Shown: piece after piece, positions 1 to 11,879 of the stretch | Position numbering within the stretch: the stretch's first letter is position 1 | How the letters are laid out: the number at the start of each line of letters is the position of its first letter | Source of the DNA: Takakia lepidozioides | Taxonomy: Eukaryota > Streptophyta > Takakiopsida > Takakiales > Takakiaceae | Length of the DNA: 60,000 nucleotides | Direction: 5' to 3' | Assembly: GCA_030704615.1 (NCBI GenBank) | Contig: CM060731.1 | Location: 5,954,001 to 6,014,000, forward strand | Position numbers and translations under genes: made by a program | The notes under the pieces: generated by a model | Told to the model about the DNA's origin: nothing | The model's input: only the letters and a program-made list of their open reading frames with translations | Databases searched by the model: none

Positions 1-1917
1 GTTTCAGAACTGTACAACAAAAGGATCCAAATGAGACTTTGCCATGGTGAGGATCCGCGATCACTGTCCGATGCATCCCTAGCCTCATGCAAGGATGATT
101 GCCTTCCACCTGCCTCCGAACCTGCACTGCCGCTACCGCTGGAAAAAAAGGCTTCTGGGGACTCTCGATAAACGATTTTCTGGCAAAGAATGGCCGATGC
201 GATTCTGTCTCCTCCTCTGCAACAGGGTCCGATTCGGGCAAGTCTCCCAGCATTTCCTCGTCAGACGACTCTGCAAGGCTGAGTGTACGCACAAACACAG
301 AATGAAGTACATTAGAGCATTCAAACAGGGAATCATCGGCAGGTTGCATGGTCCCTACAACCGAAACCAATACACTTACTATGGTGTAACTCACTCGAAG
401 ACAAGCATTGGAGGAAGCGGCTTCGGGCGCCCCTGCATCGTACGAATTTCCTGGACTTCCTCCTCTTCCTCTTCCTCGTCCCCTTCCACGTCCTCTTCTG
501 CGTTTTTGGGATCCTCAGTCGGAGGCAGACGCTGTAGGCCCGCCAAATTGAAATCGTACAAGGCCGTATCCCCCTCAAATGAGAACACAAATCGGTTGGA
601 CATCCTTTCAGCCCACATACAGGCACCTGCGAATTCATACGACACAACCACAGCCAAAGTCAAGAATGACTCGCTTCCTCGCGCAAGCAAACATACACAA
701 TCGGAAACGGTGTCAATTTCGGTGCCGCAATCACTTAACGCTCTAACCTGTATTTGCAGTGACGTCGAGGACCCTGCCTTCAACATCCGTACACGTTTCC
801 ATGAGCGTCTGGATGAATGTAGGACTCCTGGTCCTGCCATACCTCCAAGGCTTGCCCGACAAATCACAAAGCATGTCCTTCTCTCCCACATGGTTGAACA
901 GGACGTTATACTCCAGTGGAACTGTGGAATCAACAAGTCTGCCTGCTTGACGTAATTGGAATTTTGAATGTTCCTTCATGAAGCAGAATGCCTGAAAGAT
1001 AAGAGTCTGCAAAGAAGGAAATGAGAACGTGAGAGGTGGCCTACACGTACATGGGCAATTTTGGCGCAGAAATTGGCAGAGCAGAGGAGAACCGCAGCAT
1101 ACCTTCTGACCATCGTTGGAAAGACCTTGCGTGTTGATGCAAGTCTAGATCTTTTTCAGGATGGGTGCTGCACTTCTCCCCGTCCATACTTTGATATCAT
1201 TCTCAGTGACTTCTCCATCGACTGCTAGCACAACAACACAGCCGTCGTCGTCCAACATGTTGGCTGCGAACCCGAATGTGTGGCTCCAGTATCTTTCGTC
1301 GTACTTGTTCCACCAGGGTAGTGAGCCCAGCCCCAGTATCTCCTGCCCATCCGGGATATCCACAAGGATCATGTCGATGGAGGCTTTCACCGCCCTGCCC
1401 CTGACTGTGCTCTTTTTGCCGTGGCTCATCGCCACAAAATACTCCATCATCTTTGTGTAGCCAGGAGTGTCCTCCATATCATTGCCAGTGGCCTTCCTCT
1501 TCCCCTTCCCCTGGTGGGCCTCGATCGCCTTCCTCAATCTCGTTTTCTCCAGCCTTCTGGTTAGAGCAGTTAGGAAATTTTCATTAACACACTCCACAAT
1601 TGTGGGTGTTTTGAGGACTTCCCTGCCCGCAATGTGCACCACACGGTAGGGTCTTCCAGGTGCATCCTCGTATAGTGATCTCTTCGCAGCCGAACCCCCG
1701 GAGCGCTGGCCCTTGTGAATTTTCGGACGAGGTGTGGCCCCCTGGGTGTTATCCTGCTGGAAATCGTCGTTGGAATCCTCGTCATCTGGCTGATTATGTT
1801 GCTGCTTCTTCTTCTTAGGTGTGGGGGTCTTCGTCTCTTGCCCCTATTTGCGCGTTCTTTTCTTCCTGTCCTTGGGCTGCTCAGCTGCTTGCTTCTCCAT
1901 CTGCTCCTTCGCCAACG
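1..1917 (-). pseudogene. Beta-class (N4/N6-type) DNA methyltransferase-like half gene, copy A, intron-bearing and broken
   Basis: Likely exons read leftwards: 1917-1190, 1006-748, 626-395, and 278 to beyond the window edge, each bounded by plausible GT/AG sites. A Lys-rich linker comes first. A catalytic-loop-like VDIPDG, an aromatic stretch and a strand ending MLDDDGCVVVL follow. The next exon has KPWRYGRTRSPTFIQTL and a motif-I-like VLDVTANTGG, completed across an intron, then VFSFEGDTAL. This order, DPPY region before the FxGxG region, is that of PF01555 N4/N6 methyltransferases. The DPPY position reads DIPDG, so activity is doubtful. An in-frame TAG at 1844-1846 stands where the second copy has Gln, an apparent C-to-T nonsense change. 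The tail is acidic and Ser-rich. The fold is my assignment from motif order, not from a search. Confidence 0.6.
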
Positions 1918-2523
1918 CTGTCATAGGCAGGGGATTTTCATGGCGGTTGGGTTTCATGATGTGCGGATATTTCATTCAATGCCGGCTGCTCCGGGAACAA
2001 CATCCGGTGAACGGAACGGTATTTCGGTGCCGCAATTCGGATAAAGCGTTTTGTACTGGTGGCTTGAACAGGCACGCGTCGTGTTCCAATCGACTTCATC
2101 CGTGCGAACGTGTCAGGGGTCGCAATCTCTTCATCACCTATACGGCAGAAAGTGGTGGACGGTGGCAACGCTTCGGGAGACGTGGCTGCTTACGCATCTG
2201 CTCGTGCACAGTGGTTGCATGTTCCACCGCTTCGCTCTCTCGCTCCTTGCCCTTCTGCAGTGACATTCTCTTGCGTTTCCTCTCCTTATGCAGCATAGTG
2301 ATAGCATAGAGTTTGTGGAAGGTCAGGCGACTCCGGCAAAGAGAAGGAGGACGCGGGATTTTGGGAAGCCGCCGACGACACGACTTAAGCTCCGTCTCAT
2401 GCAAGAAATGCAGACCTCGTTATCCGGAGACTGAGATCGCCCACCAGTGAGAGATTCGTGCTTCGCGGACGTGAAGCACTCCATACGCACTATTGCTTTT
2501 ACACCTTTTTTTTTTTGCGTGCA
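1918..2523. other. Gap between the two divergent half genes
   Basis: Probably intron or rearranged flank. Near 2020 it carries a degenerate copy of the palindrome core (TTTCGGTGCCGCAATTCGG). A basic stretch on the plus strand at about 2300-2430, rich in Lys and Arg, may be an upstream exon of the ParB-like gene. A T-rich tract ending TGCAG at about 2523 looks like a 3' splice site. I see no certain gene here. Confidence 0.35.
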
Positions 2524-5343
2524 GTGTGTCATGTTTTCCTGTTTGTTTGACATGGGAGCTGGGGAGGGATTGCAGGGGGGCGAGGCAACACAGTCAACTT
2601 TGGATACTCTTGCCCGGGTGCTGCGCTCGCAAGGTGGAAGTGCATCAAGGCAGGCGACTCCTCATTTAATACCTCAGATATCTCCTCAGAAAAGCCCACC
2701 TAGAGTCCGGAAGCCGAGGAAGCAGAAGGAGCCCATGGCTTCGCCAGTAAAACCACTAGGGAGACTGGAAGCGGAGATATTGGGTTTGCAGGCAGTTTCA
2801 CAAAACACGGATGCGGTGGAGGCCGCTGGAGATGTCGGACTCGGATCTGCAAAAGGGCGGCCCATTGAGCTGACAGAAGCAGAGGACGACAACGTGGTGC
2901 GACTTGACAACGATCAGAACCTGCTGGAGCTTGCGGAGGAGCAAAACCTCCAGGACAGTAGACAGGCTGGTGAGAGGGGTGAGGGAAGTGAGAGAGGTGA
3001 TAGAAGTAAGAAATTGATGGCGGGTATGCTCATGAGCGCACGAGACATGAACATAGCAGCAAACAGGTTGCTGGCAGAGACTCATAGCAACATAGGCCGC
3101 GTTTTGGGCTCCATGGTGTATCCGGAGAACCTCAAAGTTCCTTTGTGTCGCATGGTTAGCCTTCCAGTTGTAAGGCAAGCACTGCCAGGGGACATCGATC
3201 GACTGAAGCACAACTTCAGAGAGGGGTACAGACGGGGGTCGGCAACATTCTACGTTTCCATTGAGAATGACCAGGGTGTCACAAGGGGCCCCACTGCAAG
3301 GGAGCTTCAGAATTGGAGTCCCCACTGGCACACTGTAAATGCCGAGTTTGAAGCCTCTCTGAAGACTAATCCCACATTCGTACACATGGAAGGGAAGATG
3401 TTCTTCGTTTGGGACGGGAACCACGGGATGCTTGCCTGGACAGAGTACATTGCTGAAATGCATCCGCAAGATATCAATTGGCATTACATGGTGGACTGCA
3501 TTGTCGTGAAGGTGGACATGAGGGACAGAGGACTGCTGAAGGTGCCATGGCGGATATAAATCTGTAAGTATACAACTACATCCTTGTGTACTGCCTATTG
3601 CGGCGCCAAAATAGACAATGTTCTTGACTGTCATGCACTCTATGAACTGGAAATTGGATTGCTGTGCCGAAATCTGGTTATTTTTGTATCATATTTTCAT
3701 GTTGTTCATTTTTTTTTCCCTCCATGGCAGGGTAACAGAGAGGGCCTTCGTGGAAACTCATCTGGCACATACGCTCTACAGAGTGCAAGAAGTGGGAACA
3801 GCACCGCTGATGGACTTCCAAAAATCCCTCGATCCCGAGCTGTACAGGAAGTCCCTTGCGAAAACGGATCGCACCTGGTACCGACCAACACTGGACGCCA
3901 TGGTGGAGATCCTCTATTCGGTGAGGTTCATCTCAAATTTCCCGATTTAATGCTATTTGTTGCAGGGATCAGTGGCCTGACTGTATCCGCTGGGTATGGG
4001 AATGCAGACGAACATCAGGGATGATTTGGCCTATGCCAAAAGGCAGTTCTTTGAGAATGATGCCCCCAACAAGGCGGACGCGTCGTAGAGAGTCACATTG
4101 TGCAGGCAGGGAGGCAATCACGGACCAAGTACAGGTCCAAACTTGTTAAGCAAGTTGCAATCATTGACCCTGGTCTTGGTGCCGAGTTCCTGGCGGAGAT
4201 AGGACTGCATTACTCCAGACCCATGAAACCGGAAATGTCCATGGAGAAACTTCATCACATCGCAGTGTCCTGTGTTGAGCCGGCGGAGAAGGTAAGCATG
4301 TGTTTGTTCTTGTTTTGTGTCTTCTCGCGATTCTCATGATGAAGTTCTTATGTCTGACCGATGTTAGGCCATGCAGACGAGGTGGCTGCGAATCTGGAAC
4401 GGCCATACAAACACGAAGCTGTTGTACCACTTTCCCATCAAGCCAAGAGACGACAAAATAAACGACTGGCTCAATGTGATGACTTGGTGGCATCAGGTAT
4501 AATTTCCTCCTCTTCTGTGTGTTGGACATCATCGCAATTTCAAATTCATGAATGTTTTGGAAACCTGCACTGCTGCAGGTACTGACCCACGCCCAGGAGC
4601 AATTGGATTGCAACACCACCACTTGCAAGTTACAGATCGACTAGACGAAGCTTGAGACAATGGAGAACTACGTGCAGTCATGGCGAGGGCGCTTCGCAAA
4701 CCTCTTTTTCAGAGAAATTGCAAAGGCAAGACGCAGCGTATACATCGAAGAGCAGTGAGGGTGTGCCACAAAGCGGCAAAGCGTGTCCTGTTCAGGTAAT
4801 CTGCTGCCAATGCGTCCCCCTATTTGCAGTTATGATGATTTAGCTAAGCAGCGGTGGGTATTGCGGCGCCAAAATATACCTCTGCAAGATGTGAGTGCTG
4901 GGTAATTGGGGCACGGTCCACTATGTATTTCGGTGCCAAAATACCTTGTGCATTGAGAACTTCCTCTTGCATGATGCATCAGTAAAATGATTTTTGTTGA
5001 ACTGCCTCGTGATTGCAGGTACATAAACTTTGCACTCATTCCGTCCGGAGCCATTCAAAGGGTTCCACCATTCTTCCTGGCGTGGAGGACACCTGGAGGT
5101 CGTGGTACGATGTACACAGAAGTAATGGCGAAGGAGTGGCATGCCGTGCATTTGGTAGACTGTCCCTGGTATGTGGATCTCCCAAGTGGGACCGTTGACC
5201 TCTCGGAGGTTAACTTGAAGAAGGAAGCGAATGCCAGGGCTATGAAGGCGCAATCGGATCCCCAACCAGAGGACGCGGAAAGACTGAAAGCAGAGGAGGC
5301 AGCCAAGCAGAAATCACTGAGAAAGTCAACAGTCAGGTCGGTA
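2524..5343 (+). pseudogene. ParB/sulfiredoxin-fold protein gene, N-terminal part of a predicted ParB-methyltransferase fusion, copy A
   Basis: Likely exons: 2524-3562, 3731-3918, about 3966-4291, 4368-4496, about 4580-4795 and 5020-5343. The N-terminus is disordered and charged. Near 3150-3450 is a ParB/Srx-like unit: CRMVSLPVVR, a helix (DIDRLKHNFREGYRRG), then FFVWDGNHGMLAW. This matches the ParB DGxHR pattern except that Gly replaces Arg. Middle exons encode helical segments. The last exon has PFFLAWR, MYTEVMAKEWH and CPWYVDLP, then a Lys/Glu-rich linker. In the copy at 22511-24851 these last blocks run straight into the methyltransferase, so one fusion gene is the likely ancestor. Breaks include an apparent 1-base shift near 3541 and stops near 4086 and 4640. 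The closest relative is at 32194-34690. Confidence 0.55.
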
Positions 5344-6560
5344 CGTTTCATCAGCGCACGGATGAATTTCGGCGCCGAAATTCATCCTATGCAAGTGCTT
5401 TCATACACAAACTTATGAATTTCGACGCCGCACTTCATCGTTTCCCCAGTCCTCATCCGTCATGAGCAGACCTGTCAGTCGGATATCGGAGCCGGAATTA
5501 ATTCCGGGACAGTGGAGACGGCTGCACTTGGGCACATTTCATCCATATTCGGCGCCGAAATTCATCCAGCGCGAAGACTAATCGGCACTATGCTACGCTT
5601 TGCCGCCATCATTGCCCCTCACGGTTGTTGTCCATGCCTGTTGGACTTGTCATGTCTGGACAGTTAACTATAATTTCGGGGCGGGAATTATACTTTATGT
5701 GCTCCGTGCGAAAAATGACCACAATGGATACTGTCAGTTTCAAATGAAAACAACGGCTAAAATGCAAGTAATTTTCCCCCAACATGAAAAAATATCCCCG
5801 TTCGTCATTGGATAACGGCCTTTGTAAGACATAAGGGTTGAATGTGCCGACTTCTCCATTTAATGCAGAAAATATTCGTTATCTTCGTCGGAATGGGTTA
5901 TTTCAAACGAATTTGGAACATCACATCATCCAGAAGCAAAAGAAGTAAGTGTCGGGTTCGGACGAATTTCAGCGCCGAAATTCATCCGTCGCATAGAAAT
6001 ATAATATTAGATTACCATTGTAGAAAAATTTTATATTTTATATTCGATAATAGAATTCATATATTCATTAAGAATATATTTTGGAGGGTAATATATTAGT
6101 AATATATATAAATTATAGCAATTATACTTTAGAATATATATTAGAAATATTTATGAATATAGGAAAATTTATAATAGAAATATTTTTATTATATATATAT
6201 ATATATGCAGTAGACCAGGGAATATCGCATTTAGATATAAGATGAAGATAATGCATTTAATGCCGATATTCATTTATATATTATGTCATTCGGATGTCGA
6301 CACCGAAATCTGGAACGTGGTGATCATGACTGTAATCACGAACACATTCATCCGTAATTCGGCGCCGAAATTTTATGTGCAGAAACAATTTCATGAAGAA
6401 CATGTTCATCCGAATTTCGGCACCGAAATCCATCCGTCGGGTGCTTGCTCAGTTTCATGAGATGAACAAATTACGATTTCTTTCGCCGGAATTCATCCCC
6501 TGGCTTCCAAATCTGTTACATTACAGAGATGTTCATCCAGATTTCGGTGCCGAAATTCAT
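5344..6560. repeat. Dispersed GGCGCC-centred palindromes
   Basis: At least seven inverted repeats with the core TTTCGGCGCCGAAA. The best is a perfect 28-bp palindrome at 5360-5387, with left arm GGATGAATTTCGGC. Others, mostly imperfect, centre near 5424, 5555, 5972, 6364, 6419 and 6546. Arms often start TTCATCC and end GGATGAA. The block follows the splice donor of the ParB-like gene and precedes the transposase, so it lies in an intron or intergenic spacer. Weaker copies occur in introns near 3602, 4866 and 4932. Confidence 0.85.
5995..6235. repeat. AT-rich low-complexity tract
   Basis: A run of almost pure A/T with TATATA repeats near 6190-6206, lying between palindromes. It has no coding potential. 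It could be an insertion or an unwinding/matrix-attachment type tract, but the sequence gives no further evidence. Confidence 0.7.
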
Positions 6561-6807
6561 GAGAAGGCCTGATTTATTGTAGCCCAACTGGTGGTACATC
6601 ACAATTCAGGCACCAAATATCCGATGTGAACTTGTTGTGGTCATCCGTATTTGTAACGTACATTACACACCTTCATCCATACGTGCACTGATCACCCATC
6701 CTGTTGGATACAGAATCCTCTAGAAAATGATTGTGGTATTATGTAGGACAAACTTTTCTTATTGCAGGACTTCGCTGCGGAGCGTACCGAGAGGTACCAT
6801 CTTCAAC

Positions 6808-9800
6808 ATGGACTCCCGTGTTTGGGTAAACGTGTACTTCCATCCTAATTCTCTGAAAGCTAAAATACCCTGCGACCAAGGATTTACGATTGTCACTGAG
6901 CAGTACTTGTGTGTGAAGTTCGGGCTCCGCCCTGGAACTGTGTTTTTGGAAGAGGAGACGAAGGATGCTTATGGAAATTTTCTGGAAAGTGTCGTCATTC
7001 TGCATGCAGATTTCGGAAAGGGCAAAGAGTGGCGGCTCCCAGCTTCTGAAACCATCCAGTACAGTGCAATTGGTGAAATCGTGCCTAAAGAGTTCCCACG
7101 CTGGAACTTGGTTGATCCTCCTTCCACAAGAGGGTCTGGCGTGCAAGATGTGAAGTCTGCCATGAAGGATGTGGGCACCTCTTCACAAGCAGAGAAGCCC
7201 AAACATGTGAAAAGGGAAATCCAGGAAAACAGGGAAACAGTCGTCCACGACTTATCCAATGACGATGAAGACTGTATGGTCCTTCCATCGTATGTTTCGA
7301 AGTCGTCCGTCACTAGGAGTGTTCAGAAGTCGGCAAACAATGAGCACACACCCTCCGACTCAACTTCCGTCCGCTCAGTAATCGACATATTGCGGAGGAT
7401 GAAGACAACGGGTTCCCGCTCCAGTGACCTTCTTAGGCTTGATTACGACAAAATTCCAATCCATTCTGTGGAAACTTTGCCTGATGTTGTGGATGGGAAT
7501 GCTATCTACGAGTTCCCTCCAGTGCCGGTAGGCGCAGGCCCAGACGGCATGCTAGCAGGAATGAACAAGAAACATGACGGCCACCCTTGGTGTGTCACCA
7601 AAACTTCATCGTCCAACCTGGGTGATGGAGTTCGAGTGAGATATGTATTGTGTGCTGGGCATCTTAAATGTTTCTCGAGCACATGTTACCATTACATGAG
7701 CAAAGGCACCCGGAATGAGACTGACTGGATTGGCACTTCGTCGACCCCATTTTGGCCTCAAGGTAGAGTTCCTGCAGGGACGTTCAAGTGTGCCCATTGC
7801 AACGCAGCCCCTACGTGTATGGCAGTGTGCAACGCCAAGCAGTACTACGTCGGGACCGTCGGCCCAGCGTGCACCAGAGCATGCATTCACATCGGAAAGC
7901 ATGACCACCCCGTCGCCAGAGGCAATTACAGAGTCGCTTTTCAACAAGCCCACGATATTATCAAGGAGGAGGTGAGGTTCAGACCGGGAGCAAAACCAAG
8001 GCAGATACAGCTCGCATCCGCACATAGAATTGCAATTGACAGAATAATGTCGGAGGACGGAAGCACAAGAGAGAAGCTAGGCGAGGGGGACATGAAGGAG
8101 CTCTAGAAGCCGTCTCCCATGTGTGCAGCCCCAATGTCAGGAACCACATTGTCGGCTGCAAGAAACGAATCGGAAGAGGATCAGACATGCACTCCATCTT
8201 GGAAGTGAAGCGCACATGCGGCTACGACTTCATCCAGGGCAGCTTCTTTCCTGGTCAAGGCTCAGAGACGGACAGGTGCTTCATATTTAAGATGTCAACA
8301 TGCGGACCCGGGAGCGGTGTCGATTTGGTGAAGCGGATGACCAGTGGAGACCTCTCAAATTGCTGGGTCATGTTCGACCACATTAGACGAATTACCAAAC
8401 ACGATTGGGTGACAATGGGGGCATGTGTATACGACCCACATTGCAGAAAGTTGATGACCATTGCTATCTGCGAAATGAAAGGAGAAGACACAGATTCGGA
8501 GTTGCATATGTGGCGCGGAATTAATGAGCAAATGGCGAGAGCGAAGTTGCAACCTCCCGATTTTAGGGGCTTCATGGCTGACAATGCCCAGGCAAACTTG
8601 GCTGCAGTGACGAGGGTATATGGGGACGACCCAAAGACTCCAATGGAAGGTAAGGAGAGATCTTGCGGGTTCCACTTCATGCAGAGTTTGACGCAAAACA
8701 CGAAAAGGTTCGTGGCGTCACGCCACCGGCAGGATCATATCAGTATGTGCCTTGCGTGGAAAAATACGAATTCCATCGTCGAGGCGGAGACCGAGTTTGC
8801 AACCATACGCGCCTGGTGGGTGTCTTCAGGGGCAGTGGATGTGAAAGATCAGCCAGAACTGCAAACGTGGCTTGCGTGGTGGCACTATAGATTCCGCCAG
8901 TTTGGAGACTACATGAGACAGATAACACATTTTTGTACTTGACAATTGTTCTGTTTTGTGCTTGGACATTCTCCACAATGAGTGACATTTCTAATTTCCT
9001 TCAACAGGACATGAGCTTGGAGGATGACACGGATATGCCGACGACAAACATGGCCGAATCGGTGCACTCTTCCTGGAGTGCTTCCTCTGCAGCACATCTC
9101 GTTGACATGTTGACAGCACACAGAAGATATTGTGAGGGCCATCATGCAATAATCTGGTTACTACCAGTTTCTGGGAGGAAAGCAATGGGGTATCGGACCA
9201 GACAGGCAAGAGATGTTGATGAGGGCGGCGCATCGTTCGACCGATCCCAAAAAATGGACTCCTTCATTGCGGGAAACAATAAGGTCAACGCCGTTACACA
9301 GTTGGGGGAACTGCCTGGAGGGCAATGTCCGCAGCCGGGCGGTGAAGAGAAGAATTGAGGACATGCCCGGAGGCAACGGGGATTCATGGAGATCAGATAT
9401 GAACATCCGCACTCAACCTCAGGGCGCAACGATGTTATGCCCCACGCCTCCTCCCGGCAGCATCCATGGAATCGCTGCCAGACTCGGGACATCATGCCGA
9501 GGATGAGCATGCTGCTCCTACTATCGTTACCCAATACAACATTCCAATCGTGGAGCGAGATGTGTCGGCCTCGCAGTGGAGAATTGCATGGACTCGTCCA
9601 TCATTTCGTGGTAAATGTTGTGCTGTTCGTGTCGACACCAACCAAAGATGCAATGAGATGATTCGGAGGAGCCCGCAGGGCGGTGTGCCTGCCCTTGCTT
9701 CCCAGGGAGATTTGTGTGCGCAAAGTTTATGGAGGCCACACTGAATGAGTTTTGGTTTTGCAGGCACGACATCATGTCGTGTGTGTTCGGCAAGCCCAAG

Positions 9801-10397
9801 TATGGTGTACAAGGCATGCCTGAACCACCAGCAGTCTACTGGTACAGATCTTACCCTGGAGGAGGCAGACGCTCTAGGAAGTGCAGGGTTTTGACTGGTG
9901 GAGAGGACAGACGTTCCACAAAATCCAATTCCCAGTCGTCATCCTCCTCCCACGAGAAGCTCTTCACCCCGCATACCGGTGGTAACCCCGCAGCTTGGCC
10001 CACCCATCGGTGGGGGAAACTGAAAAGACGGCGGCCACCAACAAAGACTAACGACACCATGATGGCCAACGCTATTGCAATGCCCTGCATAGTGCAAGGT
10101 TGCAGGGATGTTCCTCACCCTGGGATGGGGCGCATATTTAAGTTGTCAACAACCGGGTCTGCTGTGCGCAATGTCATGTATGCAATCACGGTTTCTCAGT
10201 ACGCAGCCTGCAACTGTGAGGACTTCCTTGTTATGGAATCAAAGAATGCAACATACGTCCCCTGCAAACACCTTTATTACATTTTTCTGAAGCGCATGAG
10301 TTGCATATCTGTAGTGGACGTTTTCATCCATGCTCTAACACTGAGCTTCAACGAGCTGCACAAGGCCCTACGGCAGGATACAGGTCGGACTGCTTGA
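6808..10397 (+). pseudogene. MULE-like transposase with WRKY-GCM1/FLYWCH-type zinc finger and SWIM domain, copy A
   Basis: The start ATG at 6808 follows a splice acceptor (TTATTGCAG) and matches the start of the minus-strand copy at 31339. The order is: an N-terminal domain; an acidic linker; a zinc-finger region with MNKKHDGHPWC, CAGHLKCFSSTCYHY and ACIHIGKHDHPV (WRKY-GCM1/FLYWCH type); then a catalytic core with VMFDHIRR, DFRGFMADNAQANL and SCGFHFMQSL, the D...D...CxFH pattern of MULE transposases. A SWIM motif (CNCEDFL...VPCKHLYYIF) lies near 10205-10290. A frameshift with a TAG stop occurs near 8104, and another frame change near 9500-9750. The intron at about 8920-9008 has lost its GT donor. 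Together these make it non-functional. Palindrome arrays on both sides suggest it mobilises the whole unit. Confidence 0.7.
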
Positions 10398-11078
10398 TAT
10401 TCCACATTCGGGGAGGAGAAAGTGGCAATAATATTACATTCATCTTCTTGCACCCTATTTTTTTGTGAGGAATTATACACTTGGTGGTGCCGCACCGCCA
10501 TGGCTTCAGGTGCATTTCAGTGCCATAATACATGAGAATGTGATTTTTGGCCGTGAATGGCATGGGCATGTTTTTTTAATTTTGGTTATGTCTATTAATG
10601 GATCTGAGGAAAGCATACATTGTGTGGAGATACACGAGCATTGTGGCCTATTAGTGGCATTGTGGCATCAGCGCCGTTATTGGTCTGTATACTGCATAGT
10701 GCTTCTTTGTTACTGCTCTTCATTCATTTTGTGGTGATTTCGCAGCCCATCCTGGCGTTTTCGTCCACCTTTATGAGAAGACTCCAATTTGCTACCAATA
10801 CATTGTCAGTGTTCTGCAAATGTGATGCCTTTACAAGATTGCTAGTTCTGTGTCCCAGTGGGAAGGGTCCTACTGCACATTCCAGCATTTGCATACTGCA
10901 CCTTGTGCAAACAGCAATCCATACGACAAAGGACACGTCCCAACATACTGGCAGTGAATTGCAAAAAACCTTAACAAAAGATTATCCAAGCATGTATATT
11001 CCCCATATGGCACAGGGAAGCTACTTGATTTATGAATCAAAATGTATGTGCGATGAGTGTCGGCGAGTCAAAACATGT
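10398..11078. other. Convergent intergenic spacer, no gene seen
   Basis: Lies between the 3' ends of the transposase (+) and the companion gene (-). Degenerate core motifs occur near 10485 (GGTGGTGCCGCACCGCC) and 10516. A short open stretch around 10620-11087 lacks any recognisable motif and is probably chance. Confidence 0.5.
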
Positions 11079-11648
11079 CTACTCTAGCATGCATGACCTA
11101 TGGTCCCTCGCCCAAGAAGAAGGAACTCGAACTGGCCTCTCAAGGACCTCCTGAGTGACCGGGTGCCGATATTTGAACAAAATGTCAGCGGTTTCTGTCG
11201 CCCGATTGAAACTAACGTGGATGTCGTGTTTATCGATAGCGCCCCCTTTGTAGAAGGACATTTTCACAGTGGGCCCTGTGTTCCCCTCCTCCTCATCCTC
11301 ATAACTGAAGAGAATGTCCCCACTTTCCGAGCCAGTCCGTCCACGCGTGAAGTTTTCACCTATGCACTCATCATACGTCCACTCGCAACAATTCCAGCGA
11401 TATAGCAACGCTGTGCGTGATCTGTTCGGCTCCCACTCAAGAGGAAAGTCCAGGTCCATGATGCGTAGGAACCACCTGCTCCCCAGCCGGGGTCCAGGAG
11501 AATCGTGCAATCTTGGAAGAAACTCCATTGCTCTCAGCTGGACAAGTCGAGGATCGTCCCTGTAAACATCTAGGAAGACAATGACGTCGTCTGCTTTCGG
11601 GACAATGACTCCCGTCTGGCGTCGATAGATGTGATTCGGGCACGACAT
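11079..11648 (-). CDS. Small conserved transposon companion protein of unknown function, copy A
   Basis: About 189 residues, starting at Met (MSCPNHIYRRQ), chosen because the second copy begins MACRDPINY in the same relative place. Shared landmarks with the copy at 41126-41659 are a VFLDVYRDDPR/IYLQDWIDHSQ segment, FLPRLHD/YLPGLHD, WFLRIMDLDFP/WCLRIVDLQFP, CCEWTYDECIG/CCQWAYEDCIG, GDILFSYEDE/GDILISYEDE and KYRHPVTQEVLERP/TYRHPVSHELVERP. The alternation of strands suggests a mostly beta protein. There is no signal peptide, membrane span or known catalytic motif. It is kept open between diverged elements, so it is likely functional for the transposon. I do not recognise the family. Confidence 0.6.
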   Translation of the reverse strand: MSCPNHIYRRQTGVIVPKADDVIVFLDVYRDDPRLVQLRAMEFLPRLHDSPGPRLGSRWFLRIMDLDFPLEWEPNRSRTALLYRWNCCEWTYDECIGENFTRGRTGSESGDILFSYEDEEEGNTGPTVKMSFYKGGAIDKHDIHVSFNRATETADILFKYRHPVTQEVLERPVRVPSSWARDHRSCMLE

Positions 11649-11879
11649 GGCCTCACGACACAGCAAGAACTCAGAGCAGGGAGGAGATGGGCACAACAAA
11701 GAAGAGTGAAGAGCAAAATGAGAGCGAGGCCGACGGAAGAGGGATATATCATTGCTGCACTGCCAATGTCGTATGCGGCAGAACTTCTATTTCCTCCGAC
11801 ATGTGTGCTTTTATTAGACAAATCCGCACCAGTTTCAAGAGAGTTTGCAAAACTCCCTCACCCTAAGGCGGGTATTTGC

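Noticed and set aside
95-955. 286-codon plus-strand frame
   Set aside because: Shadow of the minus-strand methyltransferase-like exons, whose motifs, splice sites and second copy support the other strand.
6808-10397. Zisupton/KDZ class instead of MULE for the transposase
   Set aside because: A SWIM domain alone would allow it, but the WRKY-GCM1-type finger, the ADNAQ...CxFH core and an 11-bp target duplication fit MULE better. A profile search could still overturn this.
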